Below, piece after piece: positions 23,509-35,802 of a stretch of DNA of 61,836 nucleotides. Source of the DNA: Hofstenia miamia (taxonomy: Eukaryota; Xenacoelomorpha; Acoela). Within the stretch, counting starts at the first letter, position 1. Each line of letters starts with the position of its first letter. The stretch lies in assembly GCA_004352715.1 (NCBI GenBank), contig SCFE01000004.1:4492896-4554731 (forward strand), written 5' to 3'. The notes beneath the pieces are model-generated. The model did no database searches. It was not told the origin of the DNA and saw only the letters and a program-made list of their open reading frames with translations. Both the position numbers and the translations under genes were made by a program.

Positions 23509-24970
23509 ATGTGTTCTCCAATTAGAATAGTTGATATTGCACAATTTTGCTGCAAGCCGTTTGTGTATTTTGTTGAATACAATAATCGTGCTAAGCATCT
23601 TGAAAGCAACAAACATCGAACTCAACTGGGGCTTTCAAGGAGTAGGCAAACTTATCTCGGCACAGATTCCAATAGTGAGTCCAATGAGTTTTACAGACAT
23701 GGTGAGATCATTAGTAAGAATGCGAACATTCCTTTATATAAGTGCGACCATCCAGATATGAGTATTTAATGGGAAAAATGCCAAATTACAAACTCCATTG
23801 AGTTCGACACTAGAAAATTTATGTAGAGAAGCAGTATGACGAGCGAACAGATTTTATACGGAATTCAGTTATTGAGAAAGACATCTAACCGGTATCTGCA
23901 TTGGAATAGTGGAAGAAGATAATGACAAGCAGGGTTGTATAAAAATATATTTAAATATATTTTTCTCAGCAAGAAAAAAAGAAATATATTAAATATATTT
24001 TCTGATATTTTTTCATAAAAAAATATATATTTTATCGCTATGGCTGACTGGTTGAGTGAATTCACACTATGCGAAGTTAATCTTGTTTGTTCATTCTTTA
24101 GCTGCTTTATAGAATATTATTCACAAGGTGTCAGTGCATGTGAAAAATTATCTATCAGCACGGTACTGCACAATAATATACTCACGGTAGTTTTCTCATA
24201 TAATTAAAATTGTCAGAAAAAAATAAATACATTTCATTGTTCACGTTGAAAAATAAATATATTTAAATATATTTATTGCCAATATATTTAAATAAAATAT
24301 ATTTTCATATAACCCTGATGACAAGGTACCAGTATTATACAACTTAGTTGAATTGGAGAAAATCAATGCTACAACAGTCACTCAATTTGTCAATTCTACT
24401 CTGAATTCACTTTACCGAAGGTAATGTTCCATATAAAAAAATTCAAATTATTTGTCACTGACGCAGCAGCATATATGTTAGCAAGTGGTCGAAATTTGAG
24501 GTGTTTATTTCCCAATCTCTTGCATATTATTTGTACTGCACATGAAATTCATTGAGCTGCTGAAGAAGTTAGTTGATCAATTTATCACCTTGATGAAGAT
24601 ATTATTGGTAAAGTGTGCAAGGCGAAAACGGTTATTTGCTGAAATTACTGGTCCACCTGTGCCTCCGGAGCCAGTACTTACTCGTTGACATACCTGGTTG
24701 GATACTTCTTTTTACTATTGTGAGCACTGCGAAGAGGTATTCGATTTTATCAATTATGGAAGAACACTGCGTCAGGAACTTCTGACTGATCCCAACTTTT
24801 TTGTAAGCCATCCAATCTCAACTGTCATTGTGGATATTGAGCAATGTTTTACTGGATTGGGCTGAATTTTGGTACCCCAAAAGCAAAAATTCACGGTGCA
24901 AAACTTGAAAATGAATATGGTGATCATGTGGAACAAACTTGAAATTGAGTAATTTGATGGTTTTACGTCT
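23509..24970 (+). pseudogene. hAT-family transposase relic, interrupted by a MITE
   Basis: The plus strand carries eroded transposase. A possible BED/zinc-finger region reads AKHLESNKH near 23590-23620. A segment with NANIPLYKCDHPDMSI follows (23723-23767). After the MITE, the part from 24326 holds FVTDAAAYML at 24451-24480 and PPEPVLTR followed by a stop where Trp is expected (about 24665-24690). These match the order seen in hAT transposases of arthropod and other animal genomes. Several stops and frameshifts make it inactive. Element ends were not found. Confidence 0.65.
23922..24325. mobile_element. hAT-type MITE nested in the hAT transposase relic
   Basis: The element spans 23930-24317 (388 bp). 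It starts CAGGGTTGTATAAAAATAT and ends with the inverted counterpart (ATTTTCATATAACCCTG). A perfect 8-bp target duplication ATGACAAG lies at 23922-23929 and 24318-24325. The CAGGG terminus and 8-bp duplication are hAT hallmarks. The interior is extremely AT-rich and non-coding. Insertion into the transposase shows it is younger than that relic. Confidence 0.92.
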
Positions 24971-26824
24971 TCATTAATTGACATTCAATGACATATTTTG
25001 GTATTTTTAAGTACATATTTTAGGACATATTTATGCATATTAATTGACATAAAAATCCTATACTTGATAATATTCAATGCATAAATATCAAATATCAATG
25101 TTCTAAAATTCAATTTTAATGTAAGTGGCTCCCTTCTGAATGATTTCTTCCAAATCAGCTCGATATTTAGCCAATGCTTTGTCAATGTCCGACGTATGTT
25201 GGGTTGGCTTTGTTCAACATATCTTGATCCATTTTCAGAACTAAACTAGTGTCTGATATGGAAATTCAATGTGCATCTTTCCATCTCCCCTGTAAAAACT
25301 GACAACATTTGAATTTCTCTAAATTTTACATAGTTTACTAATAAAGTAACTTTACATGAAAGTGTGATCCTTTTATTTATCAATTTAATAATTTTCTTGC
25401 TCCACATCTCTCCGTTTAGACACTAATTGAATTCTTAAAACAGCCTCTTGCAAATCTTACTGTTTCATATGAAAGGTTGTTTTATGGATTATTTTTGGAA
25501 GAAATGCTTTTGAGCAATGTATGTAAATGAGTTATTGACTTATTCTTATACGTTGAAAAGTTTATTATTTTCTATTTTTAAATGTATACATGAATGTATT
25601 GTACAGACTGTCCAACCTATTTCTATCCGTCGTCAGGATTTCGGGCACGATTTTAAGAATTTCAAAAATGAAAGAAATACAACATCTTGATATTCAATCA
25701 AATACGATTTAATGCATATACATGTAGGTGAAAGATAGAGGACCTACTTTTTCCTCGATGATTTCATGTAAATTGACATATTGCTAATGGACAGATTGGA
25801 AACGAGATAGTCTATAGAATATTATACTAATAATATAATGACTAATATTATTGAATGATATCCATATTTATAAAAAATTTAAAGAAAGGAATTTATTTAT
25901 GTTCAAAGGAAAAAGCAGTATATAATTTTTTTACGCTCGCTTTAAATATTGGGATTTCTCCTATGCTTACGACTTATGCTTCTGGATTCGGGATATCTCA
26001 TCCAAAATCTGGATACTCCCGACGAATACGGAATAATTTTACAGTTTGTATTATAGTACAGCCACGTAGGATTAAGGCTGTGTTTGTAAATTTAGAGGAT
26101 TGATAACCACTTAACTGATGGTTAACACTATAGATGAAATTGATTAAAGCTGATTTAACGATAATTGTAGCACAATTTTGTAGCAGTAAGCATTGTTTTC
26201 ATACTTCTAGTATGTAAAACTAAGTAGGGTATGAAATTAGCCCAGGCTTCGTCTACCCTAGAAATGCTACTCATAACCTTTAATTTCAATAAATTCGTTT
26301 GATGCTAATCAATCTCAGAGTACATATAAAACATAGTAGTTGTGCAAATTGATGACAATATGCAAAATGGAACGAACGCGTTTAAAAATCACTGCTTTAG
26401 GAAAAAAACCCAAAATGTGTGGAAGAAATCACTAAATCTTTAACATCTTCAATTATATTAATTTTTTCATAGTTGTCATAGGCGTTAAGGGGAGTGTTAT
26501 CATTCGAAATACTTTTCACAATACGTCCTATTTTTTTTATTTTCATGTCCCATATTTTTCATTAAATTTTTTAATATTTTTAAATTTATATTTATTTAGA
26601 TTGGAGTAGTACTCAAGTGCATAGAATGAGCATTCGACAAATTTGTAATTGAATCAATAGGATTTCAATTAACTGTTAATGGATTGAAAAGTTCAGGAAC
26701 AATTAAACATTACACTTTTTCATTTCTTTTACTTTTAGTAAATTATTATTTTAGAATATATACAATCACAAATTGTATTGAATCAGAAAACGGTTTTAAA
26801 TAACATTAATAACATTTTCAATTT
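24971..26824. other. no gene seen
   Basis: AT-rich sequence; short open frames without motifs. The minus-strand gag-like relic appears to stop at about 26825, with unrelated sequence beyond. Confidence 0.45.
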
Positions 26825-28113
26825 TCACTTCAGAAGAATTACGTCATTTTCAACGTAGTGGGCCACAAGAGGGCTAAAAATATTTGTTAGCAATTTCTTG
26901 ATATGATCAAATTGTGTTCTGATACTTTCTGGCATTCCCTTGCAGATGTGGAAGAACAGATCATATTTTGAATATCTGTTCTCCCTTGAACTTAACATCA
27001 CTAGTCGCTCAACCTGTTGGATGTAATTCTGTATGTCGTCACTCTTCTTCATTTTTGTGGCATTTAGAATGATGAGATATTCATTTTTAAAACTTTTGTT
27101 TTCATAATATTCTATGAAATCACCTATTAACAGTTCGTAGTTTCTCTTAGTATCAGTATCCAATAGCAAATAATGTTGATATGCCATTCTGGTGAGGTAT
27201 AAAGGAAGTCTCACTACTGCTACTTCCTGGTTCACCTTCCTTTCAGCCATATTGATTTCGAACATTTGAAGCCATTCTGTGAATGTGGGATTGTAACCAT
27301 CCAATTTCCCATTAAATTTCGGCAATGTTGCCTTGCACAGTATGGTATCATTATTTCAATATTGTGGTAATATCAAGCCTTCATACCTTGGTTTGCTGTG
27401 CTTTTTACCGTTTTCTCACATTGAAGTTGGTTTGTTATCACTTTCATAATCTCATTTATAAATCTCTGCTCTTCTTCATCAATGTCTTCATCAAGCTCTT
27501 CATAGTGTACTCGTTTGTTTGCAATAATAGCTGGTGCCTGTGATTCGTTCTCATTTGCTTGACAAATTTCTATTTCATGCATTTGAATATTTTTGCAATC
27601 CTCCTTTTCATTTAATTGTATTAGTCTCAATTTATCTCTTAGTTGTTTCTGCTCTTCTGCCTGTATATCGTTGTCTTGTATCAGCTGCCTGTTCTCATTT
27701 TCTAATTGCTGATGCATCTTTTCCCATTTCTGGTTTTGTTACAGAAATCTTTTGTTAGATTCTGACAGTTGTTGGGTGAGTGTCTTGATTTTGTTTTAAA
27801 AAGTTCACTCTGCCTGTCTAATCTTACTTCCATATCTGCCTTGAGTTCATTCAGCATGCTTTCACTTTGCTGTTCCATCTGTTTAACTTTATCCGTCAAT
27901 TGTTTTATCTCATTTCTCAACACGATTTCTGTTTCATTACTCTTCCTTAATATTTTGAAGATTTCTCGGGGACTCATTTCAGGGGACATGTGCAATGTCT
28001 GTAACTCCATAGTGGGGGACAAATCTGTATCTTCGTATTGTGATGTTGAGCGTGAAGCTCTGGGGGTTACCACTCTGGGTGCTCTCTTTTTGACACTACC
28101 TTTTTTTCTTTAG
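26825..28113 (-). pseudogene. gag-like retroelement protein, frameshifted, with coiled coils
   Basis: On the minus strand, 28073-27702 and then 27717-27373 encode a Glu/Lys/Gln-rich coiled-coil region in two frames. From about 27350 down to 26825 follows a capsid-type gag domain that begins LPKFNGKLDGY, with TEWLQMFE and a downstream RLPLYLTRMAYQHY block. This is the usual spelling of Ty3-like Gag in LTR elements and in domesticated Arc/PEG-like genes. At least two frame breaks (near 27720 and 27350) and an early end make it a relic. No zinc knuckle, protease or RT follows. It is preceded (28390-30415) by the 1.1-kb repeat, consistent with an LTR or 5' UTR. Confidence 0.65.
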
Positions 28114-28389
28114 TCATTTTTGGAATAGTTTGTAGTGCCTTTCCTTCTCAGTTCTTAATTAGTGCACTATGCTAGGTGTGAATTAATCTTTTCACTATCA
28201 AATTTTTTCTGGTATAACCATCCAGGTGCTTATAATTATCATTCTTGACTAAGACATAATAGTGCCAGGCGTATCCCAGTTGCATTACTGATTGTATCTT
28301 AGGAGCCTGTGTTGAATGTAGAAGAAATTAGTTCTGAGAAGAAATCCATCTTAACTCAGAAGAAAGAAATTTTTTTCAAATCCTGCTTG

Positions 28390-30415
28390 TTCTTTTTAGC
28401 TGTCATGGTTGCCATGTAACGTGCTCTACCAGGCTTTGCCATCTGCTTTCTGTATTATACTGTTATAATTCGAACGATATGTTAGAGGGTAGGGATGTAC
28501 TATCCTTATACTGCTTAACTTCTGCATTAGTAATTCCATTAACTGTAACTAATAGGTGACATAAGGAACACTATTTAGGTGGCGAAGCTTCACAGTATCA
28601 ATTCCAGTTGTTGGTGAGTGGGCATCCACGCGAGGCGAATCTTTATATCCAGTAACCACCACTTTTCTATGTTCCAGTTGGAATGAGTTCCACCTCTCAG
28701 CTCAGAGATGTAACTTATGTGTACCCTATCCTAGCTCGTTGCTTACTCAAGACAAGACACAACTCGACTTAGTCTCTATTTGTAAAGTGTACTGTATACT
28801 TGCAACCTGAATTGTTACTAGTGGCTTACTTAATATTGTATTTAGCCATTACTGAAATATATTGGCTTTAGTAAATTAATTAAATATCTAGCAGCTTCTT
28901 ATCCTAAATATAGTAATCGATACATGCTTGGTCGCATTATTGGTCACGTTAGATCNNNNNNNNNNNNNNNNNNNNNNNNNNNNNNNNNNNNNNNNNNNNN
29001 NNNNNNNNNNNNNNNNNNNNNNNNNNNNNNNNNNNNNNNNNNNNNNNNNNNNNNNNNNNNNNNNNNNNNNNNNNNNNNNNNNNNNNNNNNNNNNNNNNNN
29101 NNNNNNNNNNNNNNNNNNNNNNNNNNNNNNNNNNNNNNNNNNNNNNNNNNNNNNNNNNNNNNNNNNNNNNNNNNNNNNNNNNNNNNNNNNNNNNNNNNNN
29201 NNNNNNNNNNNNNNNNNNNNNNNNNNNNNNNNNNNNNNNNNNNNNNNNNNNNNNNNNNNNNNNNNNNNNNNNNNNNNNNNNNNNNNNNNNNNNNNNNNNN
29301 NNNNNNNNNNNNNNNNNNNNNNNNNNNNNNNNNNNNNNNNNNNNNNNNNNNNNNNNNNNNNNNNNNNNNNNNNNNNNNNNNNNNNNNNNNNNNNNNNNNN
29401 NNNNNNNNNNNNNNNNNNNNNNNNNNNNNNNNNNNNNNNNNNNNNNNNNNNNNNNNNNNNNNNNNNNNNNNNNNNNNNNNNNNNNNNNNNNNNNNNNNNN
29501 NNNNNNNNNNNNNNNNNNNNNNNNNNNNNNNNNNNNNNNNNNNNNNNNNNNNNNNNNNNNNNNNNNNNNNNNNNNNNNNNNNNNNNNNNNNNNNNNNNNN
29601 NNNNNNNNNNNNNNNNNNNNNNNNNNNNNNNNNNNNNNNNNNNNNNNNNNNNNNNNNNNNNNNNNNNNNNNNNNNNNNNNNNNNNNNNNNNNNNNNNNNN
29701 NNNNNNNNNNNNNNNNNNNNNNNNNNNNNNNNNNNNNNNNNNNNNNNNNNNNNNNNNNNNNNNNNNNNNNNNNNNNNNNNNNNNNNNNNNNNNNNNNNNN
29801 NNNNNNNNNNNNNNNNNNNNNNNNNNNNNNNNNNNNNNNNNNNNNNNNNNNNNNNNNNNNNNNNNNNNNNNNNNNNNNNNNNNNNNNNNNNNNNNNNNNN
29901 NNNNNNNNNNNNNNNNNNNNNNNNNNNNNNNNNNNNNNNNNNNNNNNNNNNNNNNCAAGGAACCTAGAATCGTTCCTATGATGGATCCTCGCCACTACTA
30001 AACACCAATAGTTTAGCTTGACATTTTATTAAGTAATCAAACCGTAGTAGAAAATAAGTAAAAGAATTCCGAAGAAATTTCTTTATCAATGGCTACAACT
30101 AAATTGAATCTATTTATAGGTAACCTGAAAAAGTACCTGTACATTTCAAAATTTGAATTGTTGGTCTGCCAATATGGCTAAAAATATTGGAAGCGATTTC
30201 GCCTCCTTCATATTGCCAAAATTAGTATGATCGACAAATGCTAATTCGTAATCAATTGCACTAATATTTCTTGGTTGCATAATACAAAGAAATTTAAGTT
30301 GCTAATAATTTTTATAATATATTTCTAATCATATTTTAAATTCGATCTTATGTTACTTTACTGACTTTCTTTGTTAGCAGCTTAATTTGTTGGATGATGC
30401 TACACAATCACTCAC
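28390..30415 (-). repeat. 1.1-kb interspersed repeat, copy B1, upstream of the gag-like gene
   Basis: In reverse orientation this matches copy A (14661-15840) on both sides of the 1000-N gap. Landmarks are TTGTATTATGCAACCAAG near 30285, GGATCC-ATCAT near 29985, and the GGATAGGGTACACATAAGT block near 28722. It ends in a start codon (28442, minus) opening the frame MAKPGRARYMATMTAKKNK, parallel to the short basic frame at the end of copy A. Confidence 0.6.
28956..29955. other. assembly gap (exactly 1000 N), true size probably about 150 bp
   Basis: Aligning both borders to copy A (left border to about 15279, right border to about 15129) leaves only about 150 bp unaccounted for. Confidence 0.8.
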
Positions 30416-30559
30416 CTCAAAAACAATTATTATGTGTTCCCTAAATATTGGTGCTACTAATATTCATGAAACAATTCAACTTAACTTATTTGTGTTTTAC
30501 CATAACAATGTGAATTCAATAACTAAGCAAGTGAGAAATGACACTAGCTGCTTGTAAAA

Positions 30560-31490
30560 AATTATGGTATAATAAATGACTATCTGAGCAGCTTTCTGTT
30601 CTACATATAAAACAAATAATGAACATAGTAATAGAGTGGTCAATTATGAGTCTTAAATTTGGATCTACAACAGATATTAGTAATTCCTACATTTAGCTAT
30701 AAAGGCTTTTTCAAATTTGTTACAATATGCAAATAGAACACAATCAATAGCTAGCTAAGCAAGAAGTAAGGAAAACCCCCTGTCCATATTCTTAACAGAA
30801 ATGCTTTTCATGTTTGGATGTGAAGAACCTAGAATCATTCTCATCATGGATTCCCAACCACTACTAATCATGAATTACTTAGCTAGACATTTTAATTAAA
30901 TAATATAACCATTAGAATTTATTTCATCAACTTCTGTTTTACTTTGTAACTATTTATTCTAAATTTAATCAAGTTCCTGCTGCATAATTATTTGAATTCA
31001 TGTAGAGTTCATATGTGTGTCCCAGCTAAAATTAATAAGGAGTGTATTATCCCCTGATTTTTGTCTAATCACTATTAAATACAAAAATCTTAAATTGCAA
31101 ATCATTCTAATTAGATTTTCGCCCCTCATGTGGTTTTGCCCCTTTTGAATTTCGCCCCACTGTTTTTTGCCCCATGGGGCTTCGCCCCTCCGATGTTTTG
31201 CCCCATACTTTTGACCTAAACCCTAACCCAAATGCTTATTTCTTTATTATTTTATAAACTTAAACCCTAACCCAAAATGCTATTTTGCTAACAACATTTA
31301 CGAAATTATTTTATATATATTTAATAAACAACAAAAGGGGCAGAACTTCGGAAGGGCGAAACCACATAAGGGGGGGGGAGGGCAAAACATCTGCATACCT
31401 CTAATTATTTGATTGACTAATTTATTTTCTTCTTTCGATCTTAATCTCTTCTTAGCGGCAATCACCATTATTTGAAGGATTATGCTACAA
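30560..31490 (-). repeat. 1.1-kb interspersed repeat, copy B2, interrupted
   Basis: This is a second reverse copy lying directly upstream, in element sense, of B1. Shared parts include GATTCTAGGTTCTT near 30825-30840 and the CGATCTTAATCTC region at 31436. It is interrupted by the 286-bp GCCCC-rich element at 31114-31399. Confidence 0.55.
31106..31407. mobile_element. small GCCCC-rich inverted-repeat element 3 with 8-bp duplication
   Basis: The element spans 31114-31399. It is flanked by TCTAATTA at 31106-31113 and 31400-31407, and it breaks the continuity of repeat copy B2. The left part repeats TTCGCCCC/TTTTGCCCC every 14-20 bp. The right end holds the inverted form (GGGCGAAACCACATAAG, then GGGCAAAAC). 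Two telomere-like AAACCCTAACCCAAA runs lie at 31216-31230 and 31261-31276. No coding capacity. Confidence 0.7.
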
Positions 31491-33950
31491 TACTTTTCTT
31501 AATTAGATACACAACTAAATGTTTGTAATTAATCACAAACACACTTCCTCTCTTCTTTCATCAATAATACGAGCATCTTTTGGTTTGTGTTATAATTAAT
31601 CAGTAAATATGTAGTTAGCATTAACATCCAAAAATACATATTAATATTCACTCATTGAACAAACAACAAACATGCAAAGCACAAATTTAGAGTACATGCT
31701 ATATTTTTGAAACACTAAATAGTGCTAAACAAGTAAAGACAAAAGAGAAAAATCAAAAAAGTATTTACTTAAAAACACAAAAAGAAAGAATTTCAAACAA
31801 CTACTCTTGCTCCAATTAAGAAAAGAAATTCAATTGAACAGATAGTGTCTGGACTTCACAAAGCATAGTGATCATTCAATGTATAAAAAAAGGTGAGAGA
31901 AATCTGCTTCAGAAGCAACAGATGCAGCATGTACTGGTAGCATGTTAAGAAATTAATAAATGTGGAATAATTCGACTTCACTCATTCATTATTTTATAGC
32001 CATTGTTTTGCAGTAAATATTGGAGAAATTTACAACTTACCACTTCATTACTTAGGAAGTGCAATTCTCCTCTTATGTCTAATATGTATATATTCATATC
32101 TATTTTCGTGGAACAGCATTTTTGTAATATTATTTGGACTGAAAATTAGTATTTTTTTATTTGAATTAAATAATTGGCTTATCATATGTTTATGTAGCAT
32201 GATTATCACTCAATCAAATAGGGTTATCCATTCATTAACAAACTTGTTCACTCTTTGCATTTTGCTGATATTTCCTTTTAGTTCAAATTTTCAGACACTT
32301 TGTGAATGATAAATTGATATTGTCATGATTTCCATTCATTTTTGTATTAGAACTTATATATATATANNNNNNNNNNNNNNNNNNNNNNNNNNNNNNNNNN
32401 NNNNNNNNNNNNNNNNNNNNNNNNNNNNNNNNNNNNNNNNNNNNNNNNNNNNNNNNNNNNNNNNNNNNNNNNNNNNNNNNNNNNNNNNNNNNNNTATATA
32501 TATATTACGCTGAATAAAAACGTGCATTTCAATCTATATTTTGATTTTATTATATTTTTTTACAAATTTAACTGAATAAATCATTATAGCCTCACTAAAA
32601 ATTAAACAGTAAATACACTGCATGTAAAATAATTGTAATCAAGCTAAGTAAAGTTTTCAGCATAACCTAATTTTTTAGAGAAATAAAAATTAACCATAAA
32701 ACACTTAAGGAATTTGACTTTTTTGTAATAAATGATGATTTACATGGCAAAGAAAACAAAAAGTGTAGGAATTCAATTAAGGCAATTGCTCTATTTCGCA
32801 ACTGAATGGCTACTAAAAACGAAAATAATTTCTTGATATGTATTTGGCTAACACTTAATAGAGATAAAGCTGCATTAGCCTATGTTCCTTCCTTTCAATT
32901 TGTCATATGCAATCATTTTTGAGCAAATTTTTGTAGCTAAAAAATGACTTCAATAGTGATTATAATCAATGCAAGAAAAAAGAGGTTATACTGCATATAC
33001 ATACAGTAGAGTTGTAGGAGGGTCGAAAAAATTTGACACAACCCAACCCAAGCCACAAAGAATTGTTTACGTTCTGACACAATCCAGCCCATATAAAATT
33101 ATTAACACTCTGACTTGACCCATATACAATTAAAATTATAACCCAAATCGACCAAGCAGTAATATAAACAATTAGTTTTCACTAAGTATTTGTTCCATTG
33201 ATTTTCAGAAACATGAGTTTTTCGCGAGTTTAGAATTAATCTATTCATGTCTTATTTTTGTAATAGAATAATGAGATTACCATCAACCTATGAATTAATG
33301 ATTAAAAGTCAAGACCAATTATACCCAAAATTTAACGAAAATGGATATCCGTACAGTTACATCAAAAATATCCTAACTGATGAATTTTTGAACACCGAAT
33401 AAGTCGAATTTAAAATCCATACCTTTTAGCAATTATATGAAAATTAATTTATGCAAGAACATCATGAAAATTAATAAATTTCTAAAGAAGTCGAAAATTG
33501 TTGCTATTTTTACATCCATTAAGTCCTTTGATTTGTTTCAAGACAAAGATCATTTTCTACCATTAATAGAATATTCATATTATTGCGATGTCTGTGGAAT
33601 TCATATATCGGTGAGGCTATTTGACATTTTGAAACATAGAAATTTTAATGGACACTCTCAATTTGAAATACATTCATAACATCGATTCGCCCAATTTTAG
33701 AATAATTTTATGATCAAAAAAGCAAAAATATCTAAAGCATTACAAATTAATGATCATCAAAAATAAATGTTGTATAATGTGCATAAGAACATAAGATCAC
33801 TCTATTTGTATTAATTAATTATTGTAACGTATTGTAAAGTCTGAATCAACTTCCCACAAATTCATTATTTCTGAAGATGACTAAATTTCAGTCGTAAACG
33901 TTAAACAATATGCTCTATTCCAATTATTATAAATCTTTGCAAAATATGTT
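31491..33950. other. no gene seen; one (TA)n gap
   Basis: AT-rich sequence. An 80-codon frame at 33437-33679 has no recognisable motif and atypical composition, so I do not call it. Confidence 0.45.
32355..32505. repeat. (TA)n microsatellite with 128-N gap
   Basis: TA runs flank the gap at 32367-32494 on both sides. Confidence 0.9.
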
Positions 33951-33982
33951 TTATATATATTTATATATATATATATATATAT
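33951..33982. repeat. (TA)n microsatellite
   Basis: TATAT runs with one interruption. Confidence 0.9.
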
Positions 33983-34110
33983 GTTGGCATAGCATGGAAA
34001 AAATTTTGGACCAGGAGCAACGTGATATAAAATTTACATAGAAGATTTTTAAATGCAACTTTAATTTCATGTTAATTCAACATCACTTAATGTACACCTA
34101 TCTATACAGG

Positions 34111-34471
34111 NNNNNNNNNNNNNNNNNNNNNNNNNNNNNNNNNNNNNNNNNNNNNNNNNNNNNNNNNNNNNNNNNNNNNNNNNNNNNNNNNNNNNNNNNN
34201 NNNNNNNNNNNNNNNNNNNNNNNNNNNNNNNNNNNNNNNNNNNNNNNNNNNNNNNNNNNNNNNNNNNNNNNNNNNNNNNNNNNNNNNNNNNNNNNNNNNN
34301 NNNNNNNNNNNNNNNNNNNNNNNNNNNNNNNNNNNNNNNNNNNNNNNNNNNNNNNNNNNNNNNNNNNNNNNNNNNNNNNNNNNNNNNNNNNNNNNNNNNN
34401 NNNNNNNNNNNNNNNNNNNNNNNNNNNNNNNNNNNNNNNNNNNNNNNNNNNNNNNNNNNNNNNNNNNNNNN

Positions 34472-34501
<30 letters not shown>
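34111..34501. repeat. 361-N gap ending in a (TA)n microsatellite
   Basis: N run 34111-34471, followed by TA repeats 34472-34501. Open frames crossing it are artefacts. Confidence 0.9.
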
Positions 34502-34503
<2 letters not shown>

Positions 34504-34990
34504 TTGTGCAAAAAATTTCAACTCAAGCCAAAATTTGGTTTCCCTCCTATTTCTGAATACATACTTTGATTCACCCAAATGTGTATCCAGCAAAGGTGAT
34601 AATTGACTGAGATTCTTAAATTTGCCATCCAATCTGCACAAACTATAAAAAATTTTATGGCTTTCAATTGGCATCCTCAAATTTTTTAATTTATAATCCG
34701 CATCCGCAGAATTTCTTCAAGCATCCTAAAAAATCCTAAAAATGTTAGGTTATTCAAAATTCAATAGCATATGTGAAAAACAATTGTAAATCCGCAAGAA
34801 AGTCCGAATTTTTTAACAATCAATCCGCATCCGCATTACCACATTTTGGATCGAAATTTGTACTGATGTGGACAATTCGCAAACGCGCATGGTTTATACA
34901 ATCCATGCCAATCCTATTTTTTATGCCCGTACCCGCACATAAGATCAATAAAAAATCTACGGGGTATATTTCGAGGGGAAATTCACTCCA

Positions 34991-35130
34991 GGGAAAAATA
35001 TTTATCCCCGGAGCAACAAAATTAGGATAATATACAATGAAGCAGGTAAAACTAAATTGAGACAAGAATGTTTAGTAATAGATCCTGAACAAAATTTTTT
35101 GCGCAATTTCCTGACTGTAGGTACTGATTT
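34991..35130 (+). repeat. interspersed repeat pair, copy 1 (partner at 44131-44300)
   Basis: Shared phrases with 44131-44300 in the same order include ATTTATCCCCGGA/AATTATCCCCGGA, ATATACAATGAAGCAGGT/ATATACAGTGAAGCAGGT and TTTCCTGACTGTAGG/TTTTCTGACTGTAGG. Type unknown. Confidence 0.5.
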
Positions 35131-35380
35131 AAGTGTGCTTTGCGATATTCCAGCCAAAGTTTCTGCCCAAGTCAATCTCGGTTTCATTTGCGGGAATGAT
35201 CATAGCAATGAAAAGGCAGATGATTACTTCATTCATGTGAACAGGATAGAAGCTGTTCGATCTAGAATGCTCTAGCTCATATATTTTTCATAGTTGCTTA
35301 TAGTACATAACACTTGAATTTAATCTTTCTATTTGATAGAGAAGCATTGCGCTAATGTTAAATATTATCACAAACTGTGG

Positions 35381-35802
35381 AGTAATGACTTTCATTTTTA
35401 CTAGCATCCTAGATAAACAAAATGAAGCTTTTCTGTGAGTAAACATGTGAAAAGTAATGAGCATTTAAAACTTATAGATAAAATAGTACCCGGACTTTCA
35501 CATACAAGCACTTTCTTAGTTTAACATAAGCTAATGTTTACATATTTGCTCTTGGTTCGTTTGTTAATGCCATTCAATCCACAAATTCGTGTGTCTTACG
35601 TAAGTGTTTTTATTCTTATGTCACCTGCCGTAAATTAACATAGATTTTTTATTTCTACTGTTTTAACATGTTTTTAACTTTGATTTTTGTTCTAGATCCT
35701 ATGTAGACGAACAAAACATTGTTTAGATAGATTTCTTATGATTAAGTTGAAAACTTATTAGTGTTAATTGATTTAGTTTCTAGCAGTAATCGGAATGAAA
35801 TG
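35381..35802 (+). repeat. 422-bp direct repeat, copy 1
   Basis: About 95 percent identical to 38594-39016 in the same orientation, from AGTAATGACTTTCATTTT to CAGTAATCGGAATGAAATG. The copies are 2.8 kb apart. The ends do not show LTR-type TG..CA, so a segmental duplication or unrelated repeat family is as likely as an LTR pair. Confidence 0.85.

Noticed and set aside
33437-33679. 80-codon plus-strand frame with a CxxC-like pair
   Set aside because: Only one Cys pair, no matching His/Cys partners, in AT-rich sequence. Likely chance.
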